A stretch of 64,000 nucleotides of DNA from Nitrobacter sp. Nb-311A (GCF_000152905.1 NZ_AAMY01000010.1:51161-115160); one strand, 5' to 3'; shown: positions 55,528-63,083, counted from the stretch's first letter. Notes: generated from the sequence alone by a model not told the origin. A program made the numbers and translations.

Positions 55528-56060
55528 GCTACACCGAGGCCAGACGACATGAGTTCCAAAAGTATATCCGGGCCATGAACAATAATTTTCCGGATCTGCT
55601 TCGAATACTGACGTCTAACGAAAAGCGCCAATATTTCCGGAATGAGAGGCTGCCACGCCCCAGAGGTATAGGTCTGTCCAATCTTCCGATGGTCGGCATC
55701 GGGTCAGACCTGGCCAATGAGTCCGTCAACAGTGTGATGAAGAAGCTGCTCAAAGCACTGCACTACAGACACACTGGACACATCTTGCCACGAGGCGGAT
55801 CGATAGAGCTCAAGTGGATTACCAATGCGTACCTTCACACGCTCAAGGAAGATCAGGAGTTTATTGGTTCTCTGACTGGCGTCCCGACGCTCACACGAAA
55901 TGGAACGGACCTTTCCAGCCAGTTTTCTTATCGGTATGGGATCGACCTTGAAAAACTGGTGTCGGCATTCGTTATTGTCTTTCGCAACTCATTGATCGGA
56001 ATTGGTATTGTTGCTCATGATGAGCGAATCTTTCAATGCGAGGCGGACCAAGCCAGCTGA
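55293..56060 (+). CDS. HNH-type zinc-finger nuclease-like protein
   Basis: This 255-residue protein has an N-terminal HNH-type core: CCFCGG (about 18-23), TIDHQPARSLF (about 29-39) and CYSCNQESRKHE (about 53-64), giving the CxxC/DH/CxxCN-H pattern of metal-dependent nucleases. The rest (about 190 residues) is unrecognised, mixed alpha/beta and moderately basic. ATG 55293 gives a natural N-terminus but has only a weak GGGA ribosome-binding site, so expression may depend on translation of the overlapping ORF. It is part of the element's cargo. Confidence 0.7.
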   Translation: MGEAQAKTKALLAKHPFCCFCGGAERSTTIDHQPARSLFDRKQWPEGYAFPACYSCNQESRKHENVLALLVRINASSVGYTEARRHEFQKYIRAMNNNFPDLLRILTSNEKRQYFRNERLPRPRGIGLSNLPMVGIGSDLANESVNSVMKKLLKALHYRHTGHILPRGGSIELKWITNAYLHTLKEDQEFIGSLTGVPTLTRNGTDLSSQFSYRYGIDLEKLVSAFVIVFRNSLIGIGIVAHDERIFQCEADQAS

Positions 56061-56551
56061 AAAGCGTCACCGCTTCCTATCCGTGAGCGGGATCGTCGTG
56101 TGCCCCATGCCGTGGTAGCAAAAGCCTCGAGACGGAGAATAGTCTGATCGCCTTTGTGCCCGTCGCCTGGCCCGATGCGTCCTTGCCGTCGGATTGAAAT
56201 CGACGCGATGACGGCGCCCAGGAAGGAAAGCGCCGCGTCCGAATGTGATAACTCAACTCGACTACTTCCCGTTTTGTGCATTGCCTTTCATGCTCTTAAT
56301 CACCCTATCGAGCCGATCTTTTTGAATTGACCTGAGAATGAACGGCAGCGTCAACGACGCGAGAAATGCAAGTACCCAGTCTCACAAAGATTAGACTGAA
56401 GAAGCACGTTTGAGTCCAGTTATTCCATCCGTAGCCTCGTAAGGCGCTATCAGCATTAAAAACTCGCCAATATCTTCGGTGAATGCGCGTCGGAATCGTA
56501 GAACCACCATTCCGACGCCCTTTCCCGCTAACCCACCGCCTGCCGAACCTG
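56061..56551. other. Intergenic region between HNH and capsid genes
   Basis: 491 bases between convergent genes, with lower GC in 56240-56470. A minus-strand open stretch at 56262-56381 encodes DWVLAFLASLTLPFIL and a Lys-rich end but has no proper start (see separate entry). Otherwise I see nothing. Confidence 0.45.
56262..56354 (-). pseudogene. Possible small or truncated membrane protein
   Basis: The frame is open from just after a TGA to a TAG at 56262. With a TTG start at 56354 it encodes MTLPFILRSIQKDRLDRVIK plus 10 residues. The longer open part adds a hydrophobic DWVLAFLAS. It looks like the end of a membrane protein whose start is lost, or a short TTG-initiated peptide. Weak evidence. 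Confidence 0.25.
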
Positions 56552-57724
56552 TTACGACGCAGCGACCTTGAGGAGCTTGATCGCTTCGAAGTTGTTTACG
56601 TCACCGCCGACGCGCCGATACATGTAGAATCGGACGTTGGGCTTGTCCGTGTATGGATCGCGCAGCAGCCGATCGCCGCGACGGTCGACGATGGTGTAGC
56701 CTTCGCCAAAATCGCCAAAGGCAATCGGATACGTGCCGGCCTCGACGTCTGGCATGTCCTCGGCCAGGACAACGGCATGACCGAGCAGCATGGGCGGCTG
56801 GCCTACTGCGATCGCGTTCTGCCAGACATATGCCCCATCGACATCCTTGAACTTGCGCACCATGCCGGCAGTACGCTTGTTCATCATCCACACCGCCTTG
56901 TCGCGATACTCGCCCTTCAGTTCGCTCTGCAGATCGATCAGGCAATCGGCTGGCGAAACGGTTGCGGTCGCTACCTTAAAGCCGGCGGCGTCGGCCGTCG
57001 GCACATACTGGAGTGTCCCCCACGCGCGAGTGTCGTCGTCGGTGGATGCGGTCGGATAGGTGAGGAAACCACGCGGCCGCAGCACGCCGTCGCCATTGAA
57101 GAACGCGGACGTTTCCATGCGGGTGAACTTCTTGCCGCACTTGTCGACGAGCCATGCGCCGATGTCGATCGATGAATCATCGAGCAGCTTCTGTGTCACC
57201 TTGGGCATCGCATAAATTTCCCGAACCGGGATTCTCAGCTTTCCAAGGTCAGGCGTGTTGGTATCGGGGCGGGCTTGCTTTTCACCGACCCAGCCGGCAT
57301 CCGGCTCGTTGATGTCAACCAGCTCTTCGAACGAGTCGCTACCGATGGTGACGACGCGAGCGAAGCGCCGTAATGGCGACGATTCGAAAACGCGCGTTGT
57401 GATCGAGCTGGAAAGTGTCGGATAGACTGCATAGCCGCCTTCAGGGTCGGATCCGACCGACATGCCCTTGGTCTGAATCGCTTCCTGAATGCCCGCATGG
57501 TCGCCGGACTTGATGTAGGTGCGGAACGCCTCGCCGATTTCCTTCAACTCATGATCGTCATTCTCGCCACCGCGAGCACCGCCAAGAGCTAACCGATTCA
57601 GCCGAGCCTCAAGCCCCTCTCGTTCCTTTTTCTCGCTGTCGAGTCTGTTGTCGATGTTCTTACGAAACTGCGCTATCGCATCGCCCTGCTCGTTGAGCAA
57701 CGTGCCAAGTTCGGTCAAATCCAT
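56552..57724 (-). CDS. HK97-family phage major capsid protein
   Basis: This 390-residue capsid subunit has an N-terminal coiled-coil delta/scaffold region (residues about 1-50, LLNEQGDAIAQFRKNIDNRL and EKKEREGLEARLNRL). The HK97 core has landmarks GYAVYPTLSSSITTRVFESS, LDDSSIDIGAWLVDKCGKKF, FFNGDGVLRPRGFLTYP and IAFGDFGEGYTIVDRRGDRLLRDPYT. The delta region is normally removed by a prohead protease, yet no protease, portal or terminase gene lies in the element. It would need helper-phage functions, or serve to redirect capsid size as in capsid-encoding satellites. Confidence 0.93.
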   Translation of the reverse strand: MDLTELGTLLNEQGDAIAQFRKNIDNRLDSEKKEREGLEARLNRLALGGARGGENDDHELKEIGEAFRTYIKSGDHAGIQEAIQTKGMSVGSDPEGGYAVYPTLSSSITTRVFESSPLRRFARVVTIGSDSFEELVDINEPDAGWVGEKQARPDTNTPDLGKLRIPVREIYAMPKVTQKLLDDSSIDIGAWLVDKCGKKFTRMETSAFFNGDGVLRPRGFLTYPTASTDDDTRAWGTLQYVPTADAAGFKVATATVSPADCLIDLQSELKGEYRDKAVWMMNKRTAGMVRKFKDVDGAYVWQNAIAVGQPPMLLGHAVVLAEDMPDVEAGTYPIAFGDFGEGYTIVDRRGDRLLRDPYTDKPNVRFYMYRRVGGDVNNFEAIKLLKVAAS

Positions 57725-57770
57725 CTCAGTATCCCCGTAGGTGTTTCGGGGAAATATAAATCTCCGACGC

Positions 57771-58079
57771 CTACACTTCCTCGGATTTATCTAGTTTCCG
57801 CCGAAGTTTCCTTCTAAGGCGGTCCCTCATGGTATCGACCTGATGGGCCGGTGCATATAGCTGCGCTGCCCGCTCGCAAGCCCTGTGGACGCTTTGCGAG
57901 ACACCGGCTTTGAAAAGCCCTTCGGCATACTCGAGCGCTTTTGTGTCATCTATAGCCTTGCGACCGGAATGTTTGCCGGTCAGAATTGCCGACGCTGTGC
58001 GCAGCCGGCCGTCGCCTGTCCGTTCGGCAACGGCATGGCACAATCTGGCTATGCGCTCAGAGATATCTACTTCAGGCAT
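57771..58079 (-). CDS. Hypothetical 102-residue protein
   Basis: I do not recognise this protein. It is helix-rich, with MPEVDISERIARLCHAVAER at the N-terminus and a very basic C-terminus (MRDRLRRKLRRKLDKSEEV). The basic end would suit nucleic-acid binding. Its ATG overlaps the end of the upstream small gene by 8 bases; the capsid gene begins 46 bases after its stop. The position between replication and capsid genes is compatible with a head-size or packaging role, but nothing proves that. Confidence 0.6.
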   Translation of the reverse strand: MPEVDISERIARLCHAVAERTGDGRLRTASAILTGKHSGRKAIDDTKALEYAEGLFKAGVSQSVHRACERAAQLYAPAHQVDTMRDRLRRKLRRKLDKSEEV

Positions 58080-58314
58080 TACCCTGACATTCCAAGTGAG
58101 GCGCTGCTTCCAGTTCGTCGGCGACGCCTCGAAGCCAGGCCGCTACAGAGGCCGCGCCACCATCTGCAAGCGCCGCCTGAACGCCGACGCCGATCAAAGC
58201 TGTTGCTATTCCGTGCTCGCAAAGATGGCCTCGAAGTCGTCCAGCCAAGTCGGTGAGCCGCGCGGCAAACTCCCGCGTCAATTCCTGCTGCCTTTCGTCG
58301 TATCGATCGGTCAT
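58072..58314 (-). CDS. Hypothetical 80-residue protein
   Basis: A small helical protein, not recognised: MTDRYDERQQELTREFAARL followed by an Ala/Gly-rich part (ALIGVGVQAALADGGAASVAAWLRGVADELE, seen as ALIGVGVQAAL and VAAWLRGVADEL). Of two adjacent ATGs the second (58314) is 6 bases after AGGA and is preferred. It lies downstream of the repeat-rich region next to the helicase gene and overlaps the next gene. Confidence 0.6.
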   Translation of the reverse strand: MTDRYDERQQELTREFAARLTDLAGRLRGHLCEHGIATALIGVGVQAALADGGAASVAAWLRGVADELEAAPHLECQGNA

Positions 58315-58453
58315 CATGGTTCCTTTCAGGGCAGATCATTCCCTCGCGCGCGCGTGAGAGAAAACTGTATTTGCAATAGCGTTGTGGGGGGCCGCCGGTG
58401 TGCGGCCTGGAACCTGCAGAGATTTCATACCCCCGCCCCTAGCCGGTAAAGCC

Positions 58454-58567
58454 GTGACGCGTAATGACACATTATGACACATTTTTCGGATAACCCTCGT
58501 GACGCGCGCGTGTACACGGGTAAACAGACTTATAAGGGGAAACGCGTCATTATGCGTCACGCGTCAC
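58454..58567. other. Candidate replication origin: iterons and inverted repeats
   Basis: A tandem pair of ATGACACATT (58464-58483) is preceded by GTGACGCGTAATGACAC (58454-58470). The right side, read in reverse, gives GTGACGCGTGACGCATAATG (58548-58567), an inverted partner. An AT-richer stretch (AAACAGACTTATAAGGGG) lies between them. It sits against the 3' end of the primase-helicase gene, the kind of place where satellite origins occur. Confidence 0.45.
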
Positions 58568-59945
58568 TCCCCTTGACCATCGTCCTGAGCCGAACAAAGC
58601 GGAAAGCGCGAGTGCCGACATTCGGAATGCGGTAGGGCTCAAAGCCGCGCCGCTGCATCGATTGACCGAACGACTTCTTGCTGCCCGGCTCATCACCGGC
58701 CTTGTGAGCGTATTCCGCCCATGACTCGAATAGATCGGACGAGCGGTCCCATATTCCGTTCGGGCCGCGATCTTTCTTCACCTCGCAGCAGTCCTCCAGC
58801 CACTGCCCCATCAAGTCTTGATCGGAGAAGTAAGCCGCGGTCGCCGCGTTCACGCTCTCGGGCCGGCAAAGGCCGTTGCGCTGCCAGTCTAGGCAACCCT
58901 CGATCATCCATTGCAGGATCGCCGGTGCCTCGATCATTAGCTTGCGCTCCAGATCGCGATCCGGCGTCTCGGGGCTGTGAATGACGGGAATGATGTTGAA
59001 CCGCCGGCGCGCGGCGTCATCGACGCTATGCAGCACCGGCTGGTGATTGCCGATGATGGTAAGCTTGAACTGCGGTTTGAACGTGAAGAAGTCCTGCCGC
59101 ATGAATCGAGCGGTGATCGGATCGCCGCCGGTCATCTGCTTGATGCGAGCCTCGGCCCAGGCTCGGCCTTCCTCGGTCTCCGAGGCTGTGACGATCCGAG
59201 CGCCACGAAGCATCGCGAGGTCAGTTGGATGCTGCGCATACTTCCCGGCCGAGAAGGTTTCCATCGCGGCCGTGGTTGCGTAGTCGTTCATGATCGACGT
59301 GACGATGTTGATGAAGACGGATTTGCCGTTGCCGCCGCTACCATGCACAAAGGCAAGCGCGTGCTCGCGGGTAATCCCCGTGAGACAGTATCCGCACCAT
59401 TGCCGCAGAAAGCGGATCAGATCGACGTCGCCGCGGGTCGCCTCGTTGAGAAACCGCTTCCATAGCGGACAATCCTGATCGAGCGGCGCAACGGATGTTG
59501 CCTTGGTGATCCCCTCATCCTGACGGGGCTCGTGCAGTATCCCGGTTTGGAGATCGACGGTGCCGCCCGGCGTACCGAGTTTCCATGGGTCGCGGTCCCA
59601 ATAGCTGGCGGTGACCGCGACCTTGGGATCGACCTGGGCAAATCGCTCGACCGCGTTCGCAAAAGAAACCTTGCTGGTGAGATATCGGCCCCGCTTGTCC
59701 TGATCCTCTGCCAGCTTGCGCGCCAGTTCGCGAGCCCACTGAAATGCGCACCCGGTATCATCCCGCTTCCAAAACACGCCGTTCCACCGAAACCACGCGC
59801 CGGTCGTGTGGCAGTAGCGGAGATCGCCGCAATGCTCGTCGACGAACTCCATTGCAGCCGAATCCTCGGTCACGATGTCATTCGCCAGCGGTTCAATTCG
59901 TCGCGTTTTGATGTCTTCGTGGTGCGGGGGAACGGCGGTGGTCAT
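58557..59945 (-). CDS. P4/D5-type phage primase-helicase
   Basis: This 462-residue protein has the D5-N/P4 alpha C-terminal architecture. An N-terminal region (AWFRWNGVFWKRDDTG, WDRDPWKLGTPGGTVDLQTG) precedes a superfamily 3 helicase domain with Walker A HGSGGNGKSVF (residues about 201-211), then ARIVTASETEEGRAWAEARIKQMTGGDPI (Walker B region, ASETEEG) and motif C LTIIGNHQPVL. It would unwind the element's origin. The primase half seems to be supplied by the Toprim protein encoded immediately upstream with ATGA overlap. Confidence 0.93.
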   Translation of the reverse strand: MTTAVPPHHEDIKTRRIEPLANDIVTEDSAAMEFVDEHCGDLRYCHTTGAWFRWNGVFWKRDDTGCAFQWARELARKLAEDQDKRGRYLTSKVSFANAVERFAQVDPKVAVTASYWDRDPWKLGTPGGTVDLQTGILHEPRQDEGITKATSVAPLDQDCPLWKRFLNEATRGDVDLIRFLRQWCGYCLTGITREHALAFVHGSGGNGKSVFINIVTSIMNDYATTAAMETFSAGKYAQHPTDLAMLRGARIVTASETEEGRAWAEARIKQMTGGDPITARFMRQDFFTFKPQFKLTIIGNHQPVLHSVDDAARRRFNIIPVIHSPETPDRDLERKLMIEAPAILQWMIEGCLDWQRNGLCRPESVNAATAAYFSDQDLMGQWLEDCCEVKKDRGPNGIWDRSSDLFESWAEYAHKAGDEPGSKKSFGQSMQRRGFEPYRIPNVGTRAFRFVRLRTMVKGSDA

Positions 59946-60829
59946 CTACGCATGGCCCTCCATGCATCGTTGATGTCGTTGCCAATACGAGACGAAACGA
60001 TGTTCACCGGCTTCCTGGCCGCGAGGTAGCGCTTGGCGCAGGTCTTCACGGCGCGCCTGCTCGTCGGGTCGTTCTCTTCAAGGATCGTGATTTCTGCCGG
60101 CCGTTTCAGAACCGGGAATGTCTTCACCGCGACGCTGGACCCGAGCGCCCAAGCCGGTCGATAGCCAGCCTCGCGCGCTGACATGACCGTCTCGACGCCC
60201 TCGCCTATCGTGATTGTGTCGCCGGACTCCGGGTCCAGCTTGATCGCTGAACCTTTGGCAATTCCGAACATCTTCCGATCGATCTTCTCGGCCGTGTCGC
60301 TGTTCAGATAGGTCCGGTGGATTCCTGTCGGCTCATCCGTCTCGATATTGCGTAGCAGGCAGACCATGCCGGGATAGCGGGTCTGCGGGCCGTAATAGAG
60401 CGCGGCATGAAAGCGGATGACGCGGCTGGCAATTTCGGCCGGTAAAGAAAGCCCGCGCTGCTCGCGAAGATATCGCTCAACAAGCGTCCCGCGCGGATCA
60501 ATCGATTCCTCCCATATGCGCAGCGCGAATGCCTTGTTGCGCTCTTTTTTAGGATCCGGCCCGGAGTCGGTGACCGCGAAAGGCGTGGCCCGCTCTCGTC
60601 TCTGGCCCGGTCCCCACGGCTCGAGCCCGAGACGCTCACGAACGTAGTCGCGGCATTCCTTCCAGTCGTCACCGGCATGGCCGTAGACCATAAAACCGGC
60701 AGGCGCCGGTCGGTTTAGGGTAATGCTAAGCGAGCGATCCGCCTTGCTGTGTCCTGGTCCGGGCACGTTCACGCTGGCGCGACTGATAACGTCGCCGCCC
60801 ATGATCCGGGCGATGGTGCGGATATCCAT
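59942..60829 (-). CDS. Toprim-domain protein (phage primase-like)
   Basis: This 295-residue protein has a Toprim-like centre: DTITIGEGVETVMSAREAGYRPAWALGS (catalytic Glu in IGEGVETV) and ITILEENDPTSRRAVKTCAKRY. The N-terminal CHC2-like region lacks clear zinc cysteines: VNVPGPGHSKADRSLSITLN and GFMVYGHAGDDWKECRDYV match the DUF7146-type primases of mobile elements. The ATG at 60829 shares a base with the alpA stop. It likely primes replication with the helicase downstream. Confidence 0.85.
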   Translation of the reverse strand: MDIRTIARIMGGDVISRASVNVPGPGHSKADRSLSITLNRPAPAGFMVYGHAGDDWKECRDYVRERLGLEPWGPGQRRERATPFAVTDSGPDPKKERNKAFALRIWEESIDPRGTLVERYLREQRGLSLPAEIASRVIRFHAALYYGPQTRYPGMVCLLRNIETDEPTGIHRTYLNSDTAEKIDRKMFGIAKGSAIKLDPESGDTITIGEGVETVMSAREAGYRPAWALGSSVAVKTFPVLKRPAEITILEENDPTSRRAVKTCAKRYLAARKPVNIVSSRIGNDINDAWRAMRR

Positions 60830-61047
60830 CAATCACCCGAATTTATGTCGCATCGTCCGGTCGGGTACCGAGCATCTGCCGGAGCGGTGAATAAGCGCTC
60901 GAACGCAGCGGTTGGCACCAAGAGGCGCTTGCCGATCCGGATAGTTGGAATGTCACCGCGCCGCGCAGCTTCGTAGGCAAGGTTGCGGCTAACGCCGAGC
61001 CGCTCCGCGGCCTCCGGCACGGTAATTGTCAACTTGGCTGGCGTCAT
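60829..61047 (-). CDS. AlpA/excisionase-type helix-turn-helix protein
   Basis: A 72-residue DNA-binding protein: LTITVPEAAERLGVSRNLAYEAARRGDIPTIRIGKRLLVP is the winged-helix pattern of AlpA/Xis proteins (cited in parts: PEAAERLGVSRNLAYEAAR, IPTIRIGKRLLVP). ATG 61047 lies 9 bases after GGAG; the ATG 9 bases earlier touches that site, so it is rejected. It heads the replication operon, and a perfect palindrome overlaps its probable promoter. Confidence 0.88.
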   Translation of the reverse strand: MTPAKLTITVPEAAERLGVSRNLAYEAARRGDIPTIRIGKRLLVPTAAFERLFTAPADARYPTGRCDINSGD

Positions 61048-61094
61048 TCCCTGCATCTCCAATTTCAGGCCAGTGAGCACCTGACGTGCTCACG

Positions 61095-61114
61095 TAGTGT
61101 CATGTATGACACTA
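61095..61114. promoter_or_regulatory. 20-bp palindromic operator at the alpA promoter
   Basis: TAGTGTCAT-GT-ATGACACTA is a perfect inverted repeat. On the minus strand a TTGACA (61132-61127) precedes it by a spacing that would place the -10 inside it. The half-site ATGACAC is the same word found in the iterons at 58464-58483. Confidence 0.65.
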
Positions 61115-61140
61115 TATTCGGAATGATGTCAAGGAAGTCG

Positions 61141-61154
61141 TTTCACTTGTGAAA
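61141..61154. promoter_or_regulatory. Second palindromic operator before the Arc-type gene
   Basis: TTTCAC-TT-GTGAAA lies directly before a TATAAG (-10-like, 61156-61161) on the plus strand, so it occupies the promoter of the repressor gene. Confidence 0.5.
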
Positions 61155-61200
61155 CTATAAGTCTCGTGCCATGCTGTCCCATCAAGCAGCGGAGATATCG

Positions 61201-61608
61201 ATGGCACGAAAGCCTACAGAGTTGGCGCCGATCATGACGCGCATCCCGGAGCACCTACGGCGGCGTCTGGAGCAAGATGCTGCCCGCAACGGTCGATCGA
61301 TGAACTCGGAAATCATCCACAGGCTGGATGGATCATTCCACTCCGAGATCCAGAACCTTCTTGAAGTGATCGTGAACGCGACGTTGGGGGGCCGCGAGCC
61401 GAAATGGATCACTCCCGAGCACGGCCGCGAGATTAAATTTAGCCCCTCAATCAAAGCGCTGATGAAACAGCGCATCGGTGGCTTTATCGACTCGCTGCCG
61501 GAATGTGCCGAGTCCACTCTGTCCAAGGAGGAGTCCGAAGAGCTCTGGCAGATGGTGCAAGCCGAACAAGAGAAAATTGACGAGCAAAAGAAGCGGCGCA
61601 GCAAATGA
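61201..61608 (+). CDS. Arc/MetJ-type (ribbon-helix-helix) repressor
   Basis: This 135-residue protein begins MARKPTELAPIMTRIPEHLR and continues RRLEQDAARNGRSMNSEIIHRL, an Arc-type ribbon-helix-helix with the usual NSEII helix. A Lys/Glu-rich C-terminus (EQEKIDEQKKRRSK) follows a middle segment of unknown role. ATG 61201 has GGAG 10 bases ahead; an earlier in-frame ATG is poorer. Divergent from alpA, with two palindromes between, it is the likely switch controlling the element. Its TGA overlaps the integrase ATG. Confidence 0.85.
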   Translation: MARKPTELAPIMTRIPEHLRRRLEQDAARNGRSMNSEIIHRLDGSFHSEIQNLLEVIVNATLGGREPKWITPEHGREIKFSPSIKALMKQRIGGFIDSLPECAESTLSKEESEELWQMVQAEQEKIDEQKKRRSK

Positions 61609-62764
61609 AGGGGTCAATCCGCGAGCGCTCCCCCGGCCATTGGGCCATCATCCTCGAGCAACGTGACGCCGCCACCGGTAAGCGCAAACGCAAGTGGCAC
61701 AGCTTCAACGGCACCAAGCGGCAAGCGCAGGTCGAATGTGCGAGGCTCATATCCGCTATGAAGGGCGGCACCTACATCGAGCCCGATAAAACCACGCTGG
61801 CAACCTTCCTCGATAAGTGGGTCGATCACATCAAGGCACACGTTTCGCCGCGATCGCACGAGCGCTATGCCGATATCGCACGAACATTATTCCGCTGCTC
61901 GGTGGCGTCACGCTCAACAAACTGCGGCCGGCACAGATAGCGGAAGCCTACGCCACCGCACTGGCCAGCGGCCGGCGCGACGGCAAGGGTGGCCTATCAC
62001 CTCGCACCGTCCACCACATGCACCGCATCCTTAAACAGGCCCTTGGGCAGGCCGTGAAATGGGAACTGCTCAACCGAAATCCCTGCGATGCCGTTGACCC
62101 GCCCAAGGTCGAGCGCACCGCGATGCACACCTTTGACTTGCCGCAGACGGCCGCACTTATCGACGCCTTGCGCGGCACGCGGATGCTGATTCCCGCGTTG
62201 CTGGCGGTGCTATGCGGTTTACGGCGTGGCGAACTGGCGGCCCTCCGGTGGCGTAACGTCGATCTCGGTGCTGGTCAGATTGCCGTTGTCGAGAGTGCGG
62301 AAGAAACCAAGGATGGCGTCCGCTACAAAGAGCCCAAGAGCGGCCGGGCGCGCACCGTGGCGCTATCGTCAACAATGATCGATGAGTTGAAGGCGCACCG
62401 GGCAAGACAAGCCCAGGAGCTTCTAAAGCTCGGCGTTCGCCTGTCCAGGGATTCGTTTGTGGTGGCTCAGGCTGACGCCAGCCCATTGAAACCGACCAGC
62501 ATCACACATGAATGGGTGCGCCTCCTTGGCCGGACTACCCTGCCCCGTATCCGGTTCCACGACTTGCGCCACGCCCACGCGACACACATGCTCGCCAGCG
62601 GCGTTCATCCGAAGATCGCCAGCGAGAGGCTTGGCCACAGCAAGGTCGGCATCACACTGGATCTGTATTCGCACGTCCTGCCGAATATGCAGGCCGATGC
62701 CGTGGCGCAGGTTGACGATGCGCTACGTGCCGCCATAAACAAGCGCACCAAGGACATTGGGTAG
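61605..62764 (+). pseudogene. int: Tyrosine integrase of the element, frameshifted
   Basis: ATG 61605 starts MKGSIRERSPGHWAIILEQR and reads normally through the SAM-like core-binding domain to HERYADIAR near 61883. There the reading frame breaks: it continues LFRCSVAS and stops, while the next frame gives NIIPLLGGVTLNKLRPAQIA and runs to the end. One missing base near 61881-61885 explains this. All catalytic residues are intact in the second part: Arg in CGLRRGELAALRW, Lys near EPKSGRAR, HDLRHAHATHM, GHSKVGITLDLYSHVL with the nucleophile Tyr. It is either inactive, a sequencing error, or recoded. It lies 69 bases before the intact tRNA. Confidence 0.85.
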
Positions 62765-62780
62765 CAAAGCGGTAGCAAAT
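62759..62780. promoter_or_regulatory. Candidate integrase arm-type sites, right end
   Basis: TTGGGTAGCAAAGCGGTAGC overlaps the integrase stop codon and repeats the paired GGTAGCA layout of the left end (52796), in the same orientation. Confidence 0.45.
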
Positions 62781-62828
62781 GGCCTTTTTCGATAACCGGC
62801 CTCGCGACGATAGCTAAACAATATCAAT

Positions 62829-62872
62829 CTGTTGGAAGGGTGGCCGAGTGGTTTAAGGCACCGGTCTTGAAA
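62829..62872. repeat. Right attachment site within the intact tRNA-Ser
   Basis: Identical to 52636-52679 over 44 bases, ending in the anticodon loop. Everything 5' of it is element DNA, and everything 3' is chromosomal. Confidence 0.9.
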
Positions 62873-62923
62873 ACCGGCGTGGGTGCAAGCCCACCGTGGG
62901 TTCGAATCCCACCCCTTCCGCCA
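62834..62923 (+). tRNA. tRNA-Ser (anticodon UGA)
   Basis: This 90-nt tRNA has acceptor stem GGAAGGG/CCCTTCC, discriminator G and an encoded CCA. The anticodon arm CCGGT-CTTGAAA-ACCGG carries TGA. A long variable arm (GTGGGTGCAAGCCCAC) is typical of serine tRNAs, followed by T-arm GTGGGTTCGAATCCCAC. The 5' half and its upstream DNA were brought by the integrated element. Confidence 0.95.
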
Positions 62924-63083
62924 GTAAAGTGTCCTCACCATATCAAGCTAATACGCATTGTCGAGAGAAGTGGCTGTGCCGCAGTCACTTCCTCACCTTC
63001 AACGGTTCAAATCAGTCCGAGCCGTTGCAGATCAATCCGTGGAATTAGCGGGGAATATGGCATGGAATTGGAGGACATTTCTT

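Larger units (their letters stand above)
52636..62872. mobile_element. Integrated phage-satellite-like element in tRNA-Ser(UGA)
   Basis: It is bounded by a perfect 44-bp direct repeat (52636-52679 and 62829-62872) covering the 5' half of the tRNA to the anticodon loop. Contents from right to left: tyrosine integrase, Arc-type repressor, AlpA-type regulator, Toprim and D5-type replication genes, two small genes, an HK97 major capsid gene, then cargo. No portal, terminase, tail or lysis gene is present, which fits a satellite rather than a full prophage. Confidence 0.85.

Noticed and set aside
56483..57175. A 230-codon plus-strand frame opposite the capsid gene
   Set aside because: Antisense shadow of the HK97 capsid frame.
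58336..58560. A 74-codon minus-strand frame between the helicase gene and the small ORFs
   Set aside because: It runs through the iteron and inverted-repeat region and has no conserved features; more likely non-coding origin DNA.
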